In this document: piece after piece, positions 1 through 10,934 of the stretch
Numbering within the stretch: position 1 is the first letter of the stretch
How the letters are laid out: the number at the start of each line of letters is the position of its first letter
NCBI GenBank assembly: GCA_019055375.1
Contig: JAHQIW010001998.1
Location: 329,277 to 393,276 of the forward strand
Reading direction: 5' to 3'
Length of the DNA: 64,000 bases
From: Parelaphostrongylus tenuis
Lineage: Eukaryota; Nematoda; Chromadorea; Rhabditida; Metastrongylidae
Made by a program: the position numbers and the translations under genes
The notes under the pieces: generated by a model
Told to the model about the DNA's origin: nothing
Seen by the model: the letters and a program-made list of their open reading frames with translations, nothing else
The model's database searches: none

Positions 1-1505
1 CTTATTTTGCGAGAGTAAGACCGTGCTTTGATACTTGTCATTCGTCCAATGGCCATAAATGTGTCTGTTCTACAATCAAGCTTTGAATCTCAGGCATATA
101 CAGTTCATAGAAGTTGCTATCTTCTTTCACCTGAGTCTCACGCTTCTTTGAACAGCTCTCAACGTTACTGAAAAGATTTGTAGATTTCTGGGTGACGACT
201 CCTAAACCACTCACCGACTATCTCTTCATAAGTGTCCTCTTGATGAGAATGAGCACAAAATATTGCAATATTGGTTAAATCTTCGAAAGTTCGGCTTTCT
301 TTGGAGCTTTGAAAGGTCAAATTGACTCTCACTTTCCTCAGTCGGCCACTTGTGAAGAAAGAGCATCTCAAAAACATTGAATGTCGAGTTCTAACAATGC
401 GACGAACAATATGCAGTATTTACTAGTTTTTCCAAAAACGCCTGTGCCATCTCGCACAGAGTTGTTCCGCAACGCAAAGTATTACACTCCTTTTTTCATA
501 AGTGGACTATAAAAAATTCCCAGAAAACAACAAAGGCTATGTATCCATGCGTGAAATAGAGGAAGGATACCTATGGGAAACACTTAGGCGGATCAAATGT
601 GTGGTTCACTGGTGGACGGTCACAATCACTAACACATGCTCACTTGAAGTTATCTTGAGAGACTGAAACTTGAAGGGAAGTACAGAAAATGCCTTGAAGG
701 CAGTCAACTGAGAAAATATGTAGAATAATATGTAGAGAATACGCAAAATCAGTAGGCATAACCAATCACAAAGGTCGCCACTAGAACAATGTTCATAGCA
801 AAGTCTAAGTGGGCGTATAGAAAACGATTATCCATAGAGTGATTGAAGAAAAATGTTCCACAATTTCACATAGATCCCAACTTCTGAAGTACATCAAAAA
901 TTCAGCAAATAATGAGAGTTGTCGACGAACTGGTATTGTAGTCAGTATGTACCATCAGCGTTGACGAACTATTTATTGCCTTCTGATTGTCAATTGTTGT
1001 GCTGATTTATTCGTATTCTATGTATTTAAAATTATCAAAACTCAAAAGTCGTTACCGTAATAGCCTTCATACAGCTCATTATAATTGACTGAATGCCAAA
1101 AACAGTATTATTACATGGTGAAATGGTTTTTTTCTCATACTTAAGAGTCTTGCAAGCTCTAAAAGTATATAAATATGTAGAATAAATAAAATTATATCAA
1201 AATGAGGCGAGAAACATAAAAATTTTACCTTTACTCCCGACTTTTATGTAGACCTAACTCAAAACCAATACTATACTCTAGTCTGATAAGATGTTTGAGC
1301 CTTTTGTCATTTGTCAAGAATTTTGTGACTCGACATACGGTGGCTCAAATAATTCGGTGTCGATTCCTTTATGAGTAACGGGTATACCACCTGCATGGAG
1401 TCGGCTGAACCGAACGGCACCGTGTTACTGACAAGTCTAGAAAGACGAAACACTTGTCTAGTATTGTGTAAGTGCCATACCAGACCTCATAAAAGGTTCA
1501 AAACA
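1..1505. repeat. 1.5 kb dispersed repeat, copy 1 (truncated by window start)
   Basis: This stretch is repeated almost end to end at 15923-17430 in the same orientation, with small indels and roughly 85-90% identity by eye. The shared right edge falls just after a 'cagacctcataaaagg' motif, where the two copies diverge. Near that edge is a hammerhead-like core (about 1421-1468, + strand). A minus-strand reading frame at 165-377 is partly preserved in the other copy (16088-16447), but the changes look no more protein-like than neutral, so I do not call a gene. It is probably a non-autonomous or decayed retroelement; its left end is outside the window. Confidence 0.75.
1421..1468 (+). ncRNA. Decayed hammerhead ribozyme (catalytic G8 changed)
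   Basis: The core reads CTGACAA, then a 4-bp stem II with an AGAA loop (1435-1446), then GAAA (1447-1450), then a short stem III ending in GTC at 1456-1458. Every conserved position fits a type-I hammerhead except G8, which is A (CTGACAA instead of CTGANGA). G8 is the general-acid/base-side catalytic guanine in known hammerheads, so self-cleavage is not expected. Stem I is weak and rich in G-U pairs. The second repeat copy carries a related, more decayed version near 17346-17390. Confidence 0.5.
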
Positions 1506-2051
1506 TGTTTTCACATTACCAAAAACCTCATTCAAAAATAAGAAGAACCCAAGTATCTCATGTAAATGGGAAATTGCGTTCCGCTCTGCGATTCGCGTTG
1601 GACGCATCAATTTTTATTGCTGCCCCCGAACGGATAAATACTAAAGAGAGGGTCGAGGATGTTTTCTGAATCACTGATAATGTAATTGTTACCGAAATCG
1701 ATTGAGGAAACTCTAGCCAAAAAGTTTCTATCAGGTAGGATATAGCAAGTAGTATGGCCAATAGTTTCTCTAGTTGTGTAGGTCATCACTTTGCACTCAA
1801 CACGGTTCTGCTAGCCTTTCACTGACTGGAAACCGTCCACTCTGACAGGTAAAGTTAAAATTTCCGTGTCAGTGTTCTACGTAAAATTGGCAAAAAGTCA
1901 CCTCGTTCGGATCTTCTCGTTAATTCCTATAAGGTCGTTTGTGAAGCGATGCTATTTACATACTCATCATTTTTGAACTTTGGATGAGAGAGGTGTTAAG
2001 TTGTCAATATCTTTCAATAATATATGGACTAATAGGCGTGGCTGTCAAAAA

Positions 2052-2055
<4 letters not shown>
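1506..2055. other. Intergenic, no gene seen
   Basis: AT-rich sequence with only short overlapping open frames and no recognisable domain, splice structure or RNA. Confidence 0.6.
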
Positions 2056-2116
<61 letters not shown>

Positions 2117-2120
2117 TAGG
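2056..2120. repeat. (TA)n / (TATG)n compound microsatellite
   Basis: About 16 TA dinucleotides run directly into about eight TATG tetranucleotides. The open frame that passes through it (1980-2276) is an artefact of the repeat. Confidence 0.95.
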
Positions 2121-2809
2121 CTTTTTATAAGAGTGTTGCTAACCATCCGAAAGCTTAAATTTCTGGCTAGCCCCACGTCGCCGGTTTTCGGAAAGACCCT
2201 TTTATGGTGGTGTGGTATCTACAATAGAAATATTATTAGACACCCGCCGTTGTCTTCATTTTTATCAAGCGTGTAATTCGCTGGAAGAACGAAAAGCATA
2301 TCAACCTGTAAAGAAACTTTCGTAGTGTTTGAATTAATCGTTTTACCTGGAGTTTCTTTCAAGGCGGAGGGAAAATTTTCAACTCAATAACAAGTTGCGG
2401 CCCATTTATCCAACAGCCAGGGCATCGTTTGATTGGCCCGCCTTCCCATTCCCCCTCCCACTCCTTCGAACCCTTTGATTATCCGATGAAGAAGCTGGCC
2501 GAAAATGTAAAACTAGATCTTATTGTTCTTGCTAACAATATTTGTGGCAACGGGATGTGCTCGTCGTTGCCTTTATCTGCTTTATTGATTAAATAGTGAT
2601 GCCGCTGAAGGCCAGTAATGTTTAAATCCAGAGTAGATATTTGTTTTATTATAGAGGATAATAAGACAATCTAAAAATATTCACATAAGTGCAATGTCAA
2701 TACGATAAAAACACAACAGTAGCAACAACGTTTAACTGCGTAATTACGATAGTACTGTGACATGGCTAAGCGCGCACTGAAAATTTGAATCTATAATTGA
2801 GGATCGATT

Positions 2810-3040
2810 AGTGAATGAAGTGAACTGGGAGTGAATTAGGACTGCGGGGCTTGACTAGGCGGTGGATCTCGGGATGCAGCTATGCTTGACCCGAGCCAGA
2901 CCTAAACACCGAGGGTGGGGGCCAGTGAGTGATTATATACGTCGGAATTGTACCGGGTGGTTACATGGCTGGAGCCCATCCTCGGTGGCGGGTCAAACAG
3001 AACCCATAAGACTTAGTCCACCGCCGTAGTCGTAAGCTCC
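2810..3040. repeat. GC-rich block, probable insertion of unknown type
   Basis: Base composition changes abruptly to more than 50% GC inside AT-rich DNA, with several short inverted matches (for example gccagacctaaacaccgagg against cctcggtggcgggtc). No open reading frame spans it and I do not recognise it. It could be a young repeat, a structured non-coding RNA or part of a retroelement. Confidence 0.4.
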
Positions 3041-3571
3041 GCTTTCAATACAATGAGTTTCATTAGTATCTGATATAATGAGATCACAAATAGAACGACT
3101 AGAGTGAAATAATCAGATCGAAACAAACGAGTGAGGAAGCGATCTCACACGGAATGGTCAGATTACGAAATGGCCTAAGCCTCGATGACCATACGGAAGC
3201 TACCGTGGTCGCGCCCTCTAAAGAATCATTTGCGCTAGATCACATTACTTTCTTGTCTAAGGATCCTACGGTCTTCGCCCAGAAAAGTAGCAACGACTCC
3301 GTGGAACCGTGGCTACAATATTTCCTTTAAATAAGCAGAGCGTTGGGATCATTGAAACCTACGCTATCGGATGATTATTAATAGTTCAAAGAAAAAGCTC
3401 TATCCGGTGAGGTGTTAAGCACAGATCTTTTCTCTCCTTCTCTCTCCTGCAACACTACCAAACGAACTATTACAAAATCCAGCGCATTTTTAAGCTCTTC
3501 GAAAGGTGTGCTATCAAATAAGTAATAGAGCTCTGAGGAATTAGTTTGTCCAGCGAAATATAAGCGAGATC

Positions 3572-3677
3572 AGATTTTTGGCTAGAGCTAAAAGGGCCGC
3601 ATTTCTAAAGCACCCTTTTACAGTGTAGTAGAAAGGAGTTTTAGAAAAGAGGCCCTTGGGGCTTTAGCCAAAAATCT
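3572..3677. repeat. Long imperfect hairpin
   Basis: Two arms of about 48-50 bases (3572-3620 and 3630-3677) are inverted copies of each other with roughly 80% match and a loop of about 9 bases. It could be a small foldback element or the template of a pre-miRNA-like transcript. No flanking target duplication was found. Confidence 0.6.
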
Positions 3678-4705
3678 AAACCTTCGAATGATTACTACGG
3701 TCTGAGCCTACGCAATTCCACCCACGGAAATAATCGTCAATATTTCAATTTATTCATTCTGACTTTATCTTATTCTGATAGTTTGATGTAAATCAAAAAG
3801 TCCACCAAAACTCCAACTACTTTATCGTGCCTAACCTCGAACTACTTTGTAAAACAGAAATTATTACTAGAACAAAGTGATTCAAGCTGAGATTATCGCC
3901 GATCCCATGCTAAGACGCCCATGGTCTAATTCTTACTTGCAGAAGTATCATGCTCTTTGCAATGTCCATCCCTTACAAAGGCAAGCTTTTTCCAGTCCAA
4001 CTTACATATGTGCCAAAGTGACCACTGAGGAGCACGCTCATTACTTTTCTGAGATTCAGAAAGAAGGGAATGTAATCAGCATCCATAGAAAGTAGTATTT
4101 AGGTAGCTTTTCTGTATTAAACTAATTCATCAGCTGAGGTTTTTCTAACGTGGCTACTTTTCTTGAGGGTTTTACGTGAAATAAATCAAAATGCCATTAG
4201 ATGACGTTTCGATCAGTCTCATTCCTCAAGGGAAATGAATATTGTTCTTTTCAGTCAGCGTCTTTATTCGTCTCTTGAGGGCGCGCCACTCCACTTCACA
4301 ACTAGTCCATTAGAGATTTTGATGTGAAAATAAAAATTACATTCTTATTAATGGCCAAATAGTTCCATTCATTCACATTTGAGATGCCAGTCTGGCCGTA
4401 TTTTAGGTGATTTGGACTGCTAAAGAAAAACCTTCGCTTGCTACACACTTTCGCCATTCAGATATAAGTATATTTTTCTTTATTTTGTTTCTAAGATAAA
4501 AAAAAGAATGGGAATCATCAAACGAAGACCATGTGAGGAAGTATTGTGAACGAAATCTCATATATTTTCTCCAGTTTTTCTTTACATTTCAATTTCTCTT
4601 CGAAATCCCAACGAATGCAAATGACTTATTTCCATGTTCCAAGCAACATACTAGAAGGATGTCATACAACAAAAAGAGCTCGTGTCTTTACAAAAGTATC
4701 CGTTG
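3678..4705. other. Intergenic, no gene seen
   Basis: Short open frames occur (the longest about 77 codons near 4546-4779) without homology I recognise. At about 4205-4240 there is a weak minus-strand hammerhead-like string (TTGAGGA ... GAAACGTC), too decayed to call. Confidence 0.5.
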
Positions 4706-4707
4706 GT

Positions 4708-5345
4708 TATACCGCTTGTTTTGAGTGTTTTCTCAAGAGCATGCTCAAAATTTCAACATATGTGATAACTATTTTTTGAACAAAAATGTCATGTGGTCTT
4801 TTATGAGCAACTTATAGAGCCCAATACAAATGTTTCGGCCTTCACAGCCTCGTCAGTTGGACAGTACCCTTCGTCTTAACCATTCATCCCGCGGGCGTCC
4901 TTATCCCCCTGCCTAGAGAGGCGACGACGCATAAATTATACGATGTCTCTATTTCTCTAAATAGAGTGGATGCTGGCGTACAATAAGTTGCCCATATAAG
5001 ACCACATAATATGTTGGCTCAAAAATAATCATCACTTATAGTGAAAGTTTGAGGTCGTCTTTAGAAAACACTCGAAACGAGCGGTTCAATATTTCATAAA
5101 TACCGGCAGAGAGTGATCGAGTGTAAAACACTGCCGGTCTAGTGATTTATTTCACTTGACGACACTTGTAAATTATGCGTCGCCATCTGCTCTTTCAAAG
5201 GGAATAGGGACACCTCTGAGAGGATTGTATAAGACAAAAAGTCCTGCCCAAACAAATAAAGAGGCGTGAAGGCCTCAAACGAGTGTGTTGAGTTTTATAA
5301 GTCGCCGTTAATAGGCCACATGAAATGCTGGCTCAAAAATAATCA
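4708..5345. mobile_element. Hammerhead-bearing foldback element (retrozyme/PLE-like units)
   Basis: A minus-oriented unit (from about 4708, with its hammerhead at 4819-4862) faces a plus-oriented tail ending with 'aaacactcgaaacgagcgg' near 5068-5086. The two outer ends are inverted copies (about 4708-4760 against 5040-5086). A further plus-oriented, decayed unit follows (about 5095-5345); its hammerhead region (about 5235-5290) has lost CTGACGA. The same unit is found singly at 10301-10590 and twice at 38833-39406. There is no open reading frame, so any mobilisation would need enzymes from elsewhere (inference). Confidence 0.65.
4819..4862 (-). ncRNA. Type-I hammerhead ribozyme, core intact
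   Basis: Read on the minus strand from 4862: stem I strand GTCCAA, core CTGACGA, stem II GGCT-loop-GGCC (4 bp counting one U-G), GAAA, short stem III starting AC and closing GT, cleavage triplet GTA, and the second stem I strand TTGGGC. Stem I pairs over all six positions with one G-U. All hammerhead core bases (C3 U4 G5 A6 N G8 A9, G12 A13 A14 A15.1, U16.1 H17) are present. Predicted cleavage is between 4825 and 4824. The very short stem III is typical of PLE/retrozyme hammerheads. Confidence 0.75.
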
Positions 5346-5361
5346 TCAAATATCCAAAAAA

Positions 5362-5766
5362 AAAAGAATGGTTTTAGCCTAAACGAGGTTGGTACGCCAG
5401 GGCATACACCGGTGTTTCGGAGGTTTAGGCCTCCTCGTCAGTGATCCCCGCCCCACATTAAGCCCTGCATTGTAGCAAGGAGGGAGGCGTATGTGGTGAT
5501 GGCATAGTGTACAATGACACTGGTACATCACCACTTTCAGTCGATGGATTTGGCTGGTAGACCAAAATTAATCCATGTGATCGACTGTTTATTAAAACCT
5601 CGTAATAAACATTCAAAATCCAAAAAAAAAATGTTTTAACCTCCGAAGCACCGGTGTATGGCCCTGGCGTACCAACCTCGTTTAGGATAAACACATTCTT
5701 TTTTTTTGGATTTTGAATGTTTATTACGAAGTTTCAAAAAACAGTCGATCACATGGATTAATCATC
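5362..5766. mobile_element. Foldback element with hammerhead arms and nested inverted repeats
   Basis: An outer inverted pair links about 5375-5425 (contains the 5397-5449 hammerhead) with about 5640-5692, where a plus-strand half core reads cctccgaag instead of cctccgaaa. A second inverted pair links 5565-5632 with 5697-5766 (arms of about 68 bases, including an A9/T9 run and a gatcgactg/cagtcgatc end). The two foldbacks interlock, which suggests successive insertions or a rearranged tandem-inverted dimer. Confidence 0.6.
5397..5449 (-). ncRNA. Type-I hammerhead ribozyme, core intact
   Basis: On the minus strand: CTGACGA (5441-5435), stem II GGAGG/CCTCC with a six-base loop (5434-5419, five Watson-Crick pairs), GAAA (5418-5415), palindromic stem III around accggt, cleavage triplet GTA, then TGCCC. 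Stem I forms as two pairs, a two-base bulge and four further pairs. The core is complete, and stem II is the longest of the family here. Predicted cleavage lies between 5405 and 5404. Confidence 0.75.
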
Positions 5767-7129
5767 AAATATATTCGTTAGTTCTATTTCCTATCGTTAC
5801 ACCTTCATTTTATTCAGGTGAGTTCAAAGTAGAACTCTCAATTGGCTGGAAATCTCGTTTGTCTCGCTTCACTTCCGTCATGTACTGAGTCCAAAGAAGA
5901 ATTTATCTGACAGGGATCGGTTGGTGATTGTAATTCTTGAGGTGTAGTAACCTCTTAAAGTTGCGACATCAGTGTAAAAGCCACCGCCTTCGGCTACCCT
6001 ACGTATTTGGAGCAAGACTTCCTACTTGATGAAAATCCATTGCACAGTTACCGTCTACGTTTCCCACGTCAAAGCTCTGAGAGTACCAGCCTATTTGAGC
6101 TATACAAAGCTAGCTTTCAATTTTTTGACGTTGATTTCGTAAAAGTAACGTTATAAATTTATTTGTCTTTAGGGACTATCTGAAATCCCGTTCCGCCTAA
6201 GCCCTTGTGTGCGCAAATCCTCCTACCTAAGTGGTGACCAACATGGATCAAGTAGAGGTAGTGCTGAAATCTTTTTGTTATGTGATTAGATATCCATCTT
6301 TGTTGAAAGCGTCCAAAAACTGTTTCTGCAAGATGTTGAGCACTTCGATGGTCAACTGCACAGGATGAAATTATGAGAAGTGTATCTTAATCACATGACA
6401 CATAACAAACTTGTGAAGCACATTGATTTCAAAACTTAGATTGATAAGACCATTAGTTTTCCTTCATAATCGTATTGATTTAGATAAGCAAAATATACTT
6501 ACTTCGCCGTATGCAAAAAATACCGGCTTATACCACCGCAATCCACAGCAAGTCCTGTCAGCTGTGCAGCTAACCATCGACAAGACTCCGGGTCGGGCCA
6601 CTTTTGTAAACGTCACTTTTTTTGGCTATATCATCTTTTTTATCATCCAAGAGCGTTTTATTTTTTTTACTTCTGCTTTTATTTGATTCGGTTCTAGTAT
6701 CGGGGCAAATCAACATTAGGAAGATCGGACAAATAATTCGTGAGATATTCAGTGTCATCGAGATGAGAAACTCAGTATTTATATGACGAAAACATTTTTA
6801 GTGGAATTTTTTTCAAATTCAATAGGCAGATTGGCAAAAACCTGACCAAGATTGAATGATAGTTGCAAAAGTTCTTTGCAGAATAACATCAGTCTATACA
6901 AGCGGAACATATTATTAGAGATGCTACAAAAACTCAGAGAGTCTTAAAAAGTGTCGCTGACACTTGCTTCAATACAGTTTTCCTGTGCCACTCATCGTAA
7001 ACCAATATGGAGTGATGATAGATGATAACGAGAAGCTCGGCACCAACCATTCCGTTCCACATTCTCAGTTCTTGAAATTAGAACTTCCACTATGAGATTC
7101 CACCCAAAATTCTTTTCTCTGAATATTCG
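5767..7129. other. Intergenic, no gene seen
   Basis: Two overlapping antisense open frames at 6423-6758 (87 and 62 codons) have no recognisable features. No repeat structure was noticed. Confidence 0.55.
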
Positions 7130-7428
7130 ACTTACATTAAAAAAATACAAGACCAGGCACAGCTCCATGCATCGATGATATCACTGCCGACAACCTTAGA
7201 ACTGAAGCTCGTAATTTATCTTAACCAAGAAAGGTGATCAAAGGGTTCTTCATAGTTCACGCTCGACATGCATGCCGAATGTGCTCTGCAGTCGTTTTAC
7301 AAATTATTTTTGTACAGTAAAGATTTTGGGTGAAGATCATGCAACAGAGTAAGCAGAATTCCGTTGAGGCTTTCGCTGGACTGGGATCGTTGCGTAGTGA
7401 GCCTTGTTGAAAATATATTCTGCCTTAT

Positions 7429-7645
7429 CAAGTCGAGAATATCTTGCTGGTACATATTGCAACAATTCAAAAGTTCGACTTTCTATAAACCTCGGCATAA
7501 TCAATTGATATATGAAAATGGAGAAAACTTATCTTGATTAGCTGACGCGAGGTTGATAAAACAGTTGTAGAAATTCGGCTGACGTTTCGGCGACCCGCCT
7601 TCTTCAGAGCCTGGACGTATATAGTATTAGTCTCTATTCTAATAC
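7429..7645 (-). mobile_element. 217 bp PLE-like insertion with 13 bp target-site duplication
   Basis: The bases TATTCTGCCTTAT occur at 7416-7428 and again at 7646-7658, exactly flanking this segment, and the RTE reading resumes after the second copy. The inserted minus-strand sequence carries a hammerhead-like motif (7577-7611) followed by sequence alignable to the region after 22503, downstream of the PLE endonuclease ORF. It is best explained as a retroposed 3' fragment of the same PLE family or a non-autonomous retrozyme-like derivative. Confidence 0.7.
7577..7611 (-). ncRNA. Hammerhead-like ribozyme, second class (GUC cleavage site)
   Basis: On the minus strand: stem I strand GGCT, core CTGAAGA, one extra A, stem II GGCG-GGT-CGCC, GAAA, minimal stem III AC/GT without a loop, then C and stem I strand AGCC. 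Stem I pairs perfectly over four bases and the cleavage triplet is GTC. The extra A next to stem II and the loopless stem III depart from the textbook fold; a dimeric hammerhead would solve the second problem. Confidence 0.55.
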
Positions 7646-8600
7646 TATTCTGCCTTATGTCGTAACCTTTATCGACTACGAAAAACTGTTTGGCATCATC
7701 GAAACAGATGCAAACTTTTCAGAACTCGTCGACCAAGTAGTGGAACGTTTCTACCTAAGAACTATAACAAACTGTTGTGGGGGCTGAAGCATAAGATTAT
7801 GAAGGGTGATTGTTTGCTGCAGCACTGGTGTATTATGGAGCCAATCAAATGTGATGAGAAAGGCATATCTCACAATGGAGAATACTTGTCGATTGTTTAT
7901 TTTCCTGACAACATCGTCGTCTTTCTAAGAACTACCGATGAGGCACGAGCAATGCTAAGTAAGCCTACTGGAGCGAAAAAAGGCCTGCTTCGCATGCATT
8001 GAAAGAATATCCAATCCGCATGGAAATTTATGATCCGTAGAAATGAATCGGGCCGAGTAGTTTCTTGAGTCACAGAGACAACCTCGTATATGTATCTCAG
8101 GCGTTCATTGATCATAATGAACATCTCGCAGAAGTAATCAAAAGGGCAGGAGAGCACACAAACCAGTATCCAAGCTCCAGTGTTAACTAGAGGATCCAAA
8201 ATTGCACGCTTACCTTTTCAATTCAATACTTTTGCCAGAGCTCTATTATACAACACAGATTTGGAATGATAGTTTAAAGCGCGACTATTACGCGCTATTG
8301 GAAGTGCGTTAAAGCGATATTCTTCGAAATATGCTCATCAACACACATATTTGATTAAAATGTGAAACCACGATCTTCAGAATTTTTTGCATAGTCAGGA
8401 CTCATAAAAATGCACATTGCAAGCTAATAAATGGATCGATTACGTAATGAGAAGGATGGACGGCAGATGCACAAATAAAAATTGTAGATTGGATTCCATG
8501 AAGGGATGGTGTCTCGAAGGACCACCGCTTGCACGTTGTCAACGTATTCTGCATTAAAATTACAGATGTGCAAGCTATTGAAAATGTTTCATAAATCTCG

Positions 8601-10260
8601 ATATGAGACTCACATCCGCCACCATTCTAGCTAGAATCAAGTAACCACATAAAAAACGAAACGTTGCAAGAAAGCGGATATGTGTCAAGGTCTCCACAAC
8701 ATGTGTAGACCACACATCGATTCAAGTTTCAAGCTTTCTTTTCCACTGCTTAGAGCCTTCATAAGCTTATTCCAATGTCAAGCATGCGTGGACTACTCAG
8801 CTGACAGGGCTAGCAGTGCATTCTGGGAATAGAAATTTGGTGAAAGAAAAGCTGAGAAAACAGGAAGTGTTGGCAGTGAAAAGTGTTCTCATCCGCTGAA
8901 GTCTTCATTAGATTTATTTATCATCTTTTTGATAAATGCCGAAGAAGCTGATCCTGAAGGGCTTGCTGAATGTAAGCTGTAAATGAGTAATATTAAAGCT
9001 ATCAATAATAATAATAATAATAATAATAATAGTAATAATAATAATAATAATCATTATATAAGAAATCACTTCCGTTTTTTTCCAAAAGATTCAGACCCAA
9101 CTAACATTATACTTTGACAATACTTAACTCTGGTGGCCTGAATTGTCCGCTAATAACTATGTTTCCAGATAAGCGCTGAAGATCCACTGGAACGAGTCAC
9201 TTTCAGAAAGGTTTATGACCAAGCTCACTGAGTAGCCAGTTTTCTTTCTCTCAAGTAAGTGACTTTACGGAATATCGACTCACAAGTTAGAAGTTCTAAG
9301 GGTATTCTCAGTCTGTGATTGTCTTCATAGATGATTGAGAATACATTATGAGAAAGCTCTCCGACTCAGTAAGTGATGAAATTATGAGAGGACTCACTTA
9401 AAATTCAGGGTATACGGTCGTCAAGATGTGTCCTGTCAGGTATTACCGAACTGCTTCCACTTCGCCGTTTTCTACTTAGGAGCCTTGCTTACCGGAGGTG
9501 TGATGTACGCAACGTGCTACAGAGGACCGAATGTCACCTCTTTACAATGAGATCATTTCCCTATCGTCACATAGAAGTGCACCAATGTACTGATTCAGTG
9601 TAGTTATAATTTTTATCCCTCATCTTTCTACCTCATGAGCAGGCACAGTGACACGTCGCGGAAGCACATAACAACAAATAATTGTCCAAAAGCATCTTAC
9701 CGATATCTCTCATTGGAGTTTTCCTAGCACTTCGACTTTATTATTTCTTGATTACTGGATGAACAGCAGCATGAAAATTTCTCGATATTACAAACTCCAT
9801 GCGTATGTTTATGAGGAAGTTAAAATGATGTTCTATTATTGATGCCGTTCTCGGCAGTTGTAGAATTAAAATCACTACTTTCCACCGTTACTTTGAAAAC
9901 TTCGTTTAGCTTCTTAGAGAACATTGCTACCGTAATTTTTTTACGCTTTATTAGCTCTTCACTTCAGTACAGTTTCTTTCAGCCACCCTAAATGGGTAGT
10001 GTTGATTTTAGAAGAGACGAGATTTTACGTAATGCTCATTGATGGGAAACAATTCACATAAACTTCATGTTAGTCAGTGAATTCTAGACAAATTAAAGCG
10101 TCAGTTTCTCGATTCGTGTTGCAAGGTTGTTATCACAAACTACGTAAACTTGAACAAAAAAGTGCTTGTTACAATCAAGGACTGACTTAGTGTACAGGTG
10201 GGTTGGTTCCAGAAGGATAGCTGAGACTTGCACGCACACACACATACATGAGTTTTGACG
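8601..10260. other. Intergenic with an (AAT)n microsatellite at 9006-9050
   Basis: A run of AAT triplets with one interruption lies at 9006-9050. Nothing else in this stretch has a recognisable gene or repeat signature. Confidence 0.6.
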
Positions 10261-10261
10261 A

Positions 10262-10590
10262 ATCTGATAAATGTTATTTGAGCCAACATGCCATGCGACC
10301 AGCCAAGAGCAGTTGAGTATACAGCACTGCCGATCTAGTGATTATTTCACTTGACGTTACGTGTGAATCGTTCGTCGTCTCCTACTCTATGTAAGGGGGA
10401 TAGGAGCATCCCCAAGAGTATTGGCTAAAGACGAAAGGCCTGCCCGAGCTCGACTGACGAGGCTGTCAAGGCCAAAACACGCGCGTCGGGCTGTACAAGT
10501 GCCCGTAGCAGACTATATGACATCTTGGCTCAAATAATAATTATCAGGTGTATTGAAATTTGAGCGTGGTCTTAACAAAGCACTCGAAAC
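10262..10590 (+). mobile_element. Single hammerhead-type unit with inverted tail fragment
   Basis: 10262-10300 is an inverted copy of the unit's own tail ('ttatttgagccaacatgc' against 'catcttggctcaaataa' near 10526-10545). It is followed by a plus-oriented unit of about 290 bases ending at 'gcactcgaaacgaa'. It is homologous to the units at 4708-5345 and 38833-39406. A hammerhead relic lies at 10442-10491. Confidence 0.65.
10442..10491 (+). ncRNA. Decayed hammerhead ribozyme (G12 to A)
   Basis: CTGACGA (10454-10460) and stem II GGC...GCC are intact, but the catalytic GAAA is AAAA (10474-10477), the U of the cleavage triplet is lost, and six extra bases interrupt the 5' stem I strand. It is not expected to cleave. 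Confidence 0.55.
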
Positions 10591-10934
10591 GAATTTTTTT
10601 GCAAAGCTGAGTTTCTAACTGCGCCGTAGTTACAATCACATCAATTTCGTTAATGATATTACACTTTCGTAACTAAAGGATTGTTCTACGTGTACAAGAT
10701 AAGTCTTCGAACACGTAGAGCTAACGATAGCCTCTCCCTCTCTCGTGATAACTCTATTTATCAACTAACGCAGTGACTTCATAAACTAGATGCGCTCAAG
10801 TATGATCTTCATCTACCATGAAATCAATCGGTTACGATATTTTCAATAAAAAATTTGTACGCAGTGAAAAACTTGTGCAGAAAATCTGATTGTGACGAAG
10901 GAATTAGAGGTGTCCGTGAACGAAATGGGACTGG

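Larger units (their letters stand above)
7130..8600 (+). pseudogene. RTE-type LINE reverse transcriptase remnant
   Basis: Three plus-strand frames joined by frameshifts spell a decayed RTE-clade reverse transcriptase. A segment near 7215-7320 resembles the '...HKKGDR..L.NYRPI.LLSVLYK.FTK' block. At 7658-7760 is a block like 'TFIDYEKLFG-IET' (RT motif A, FVDYEKAFD in the family). At 7840-7990 is a block ending 'YFPDNIVVFLRTTDEA', which matches RT motif C FADDIVLF but with the catalytic FADD degraded to FPDN. Later pieces (8070-8260, 8410-8540) match the family's YLGR..., DPKLRAHLFDS...LPALCY and WI...RRPRGRPPTRW regions. Stops and shifts are numerous, so it is inactive. It is split by the insertion at 7429-7645. 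Confidence 0.75.

Noticed and set aside
1980..2276. 98-codon open frame
   Set aside because: It is produced by the TA and TATG microsatellites.
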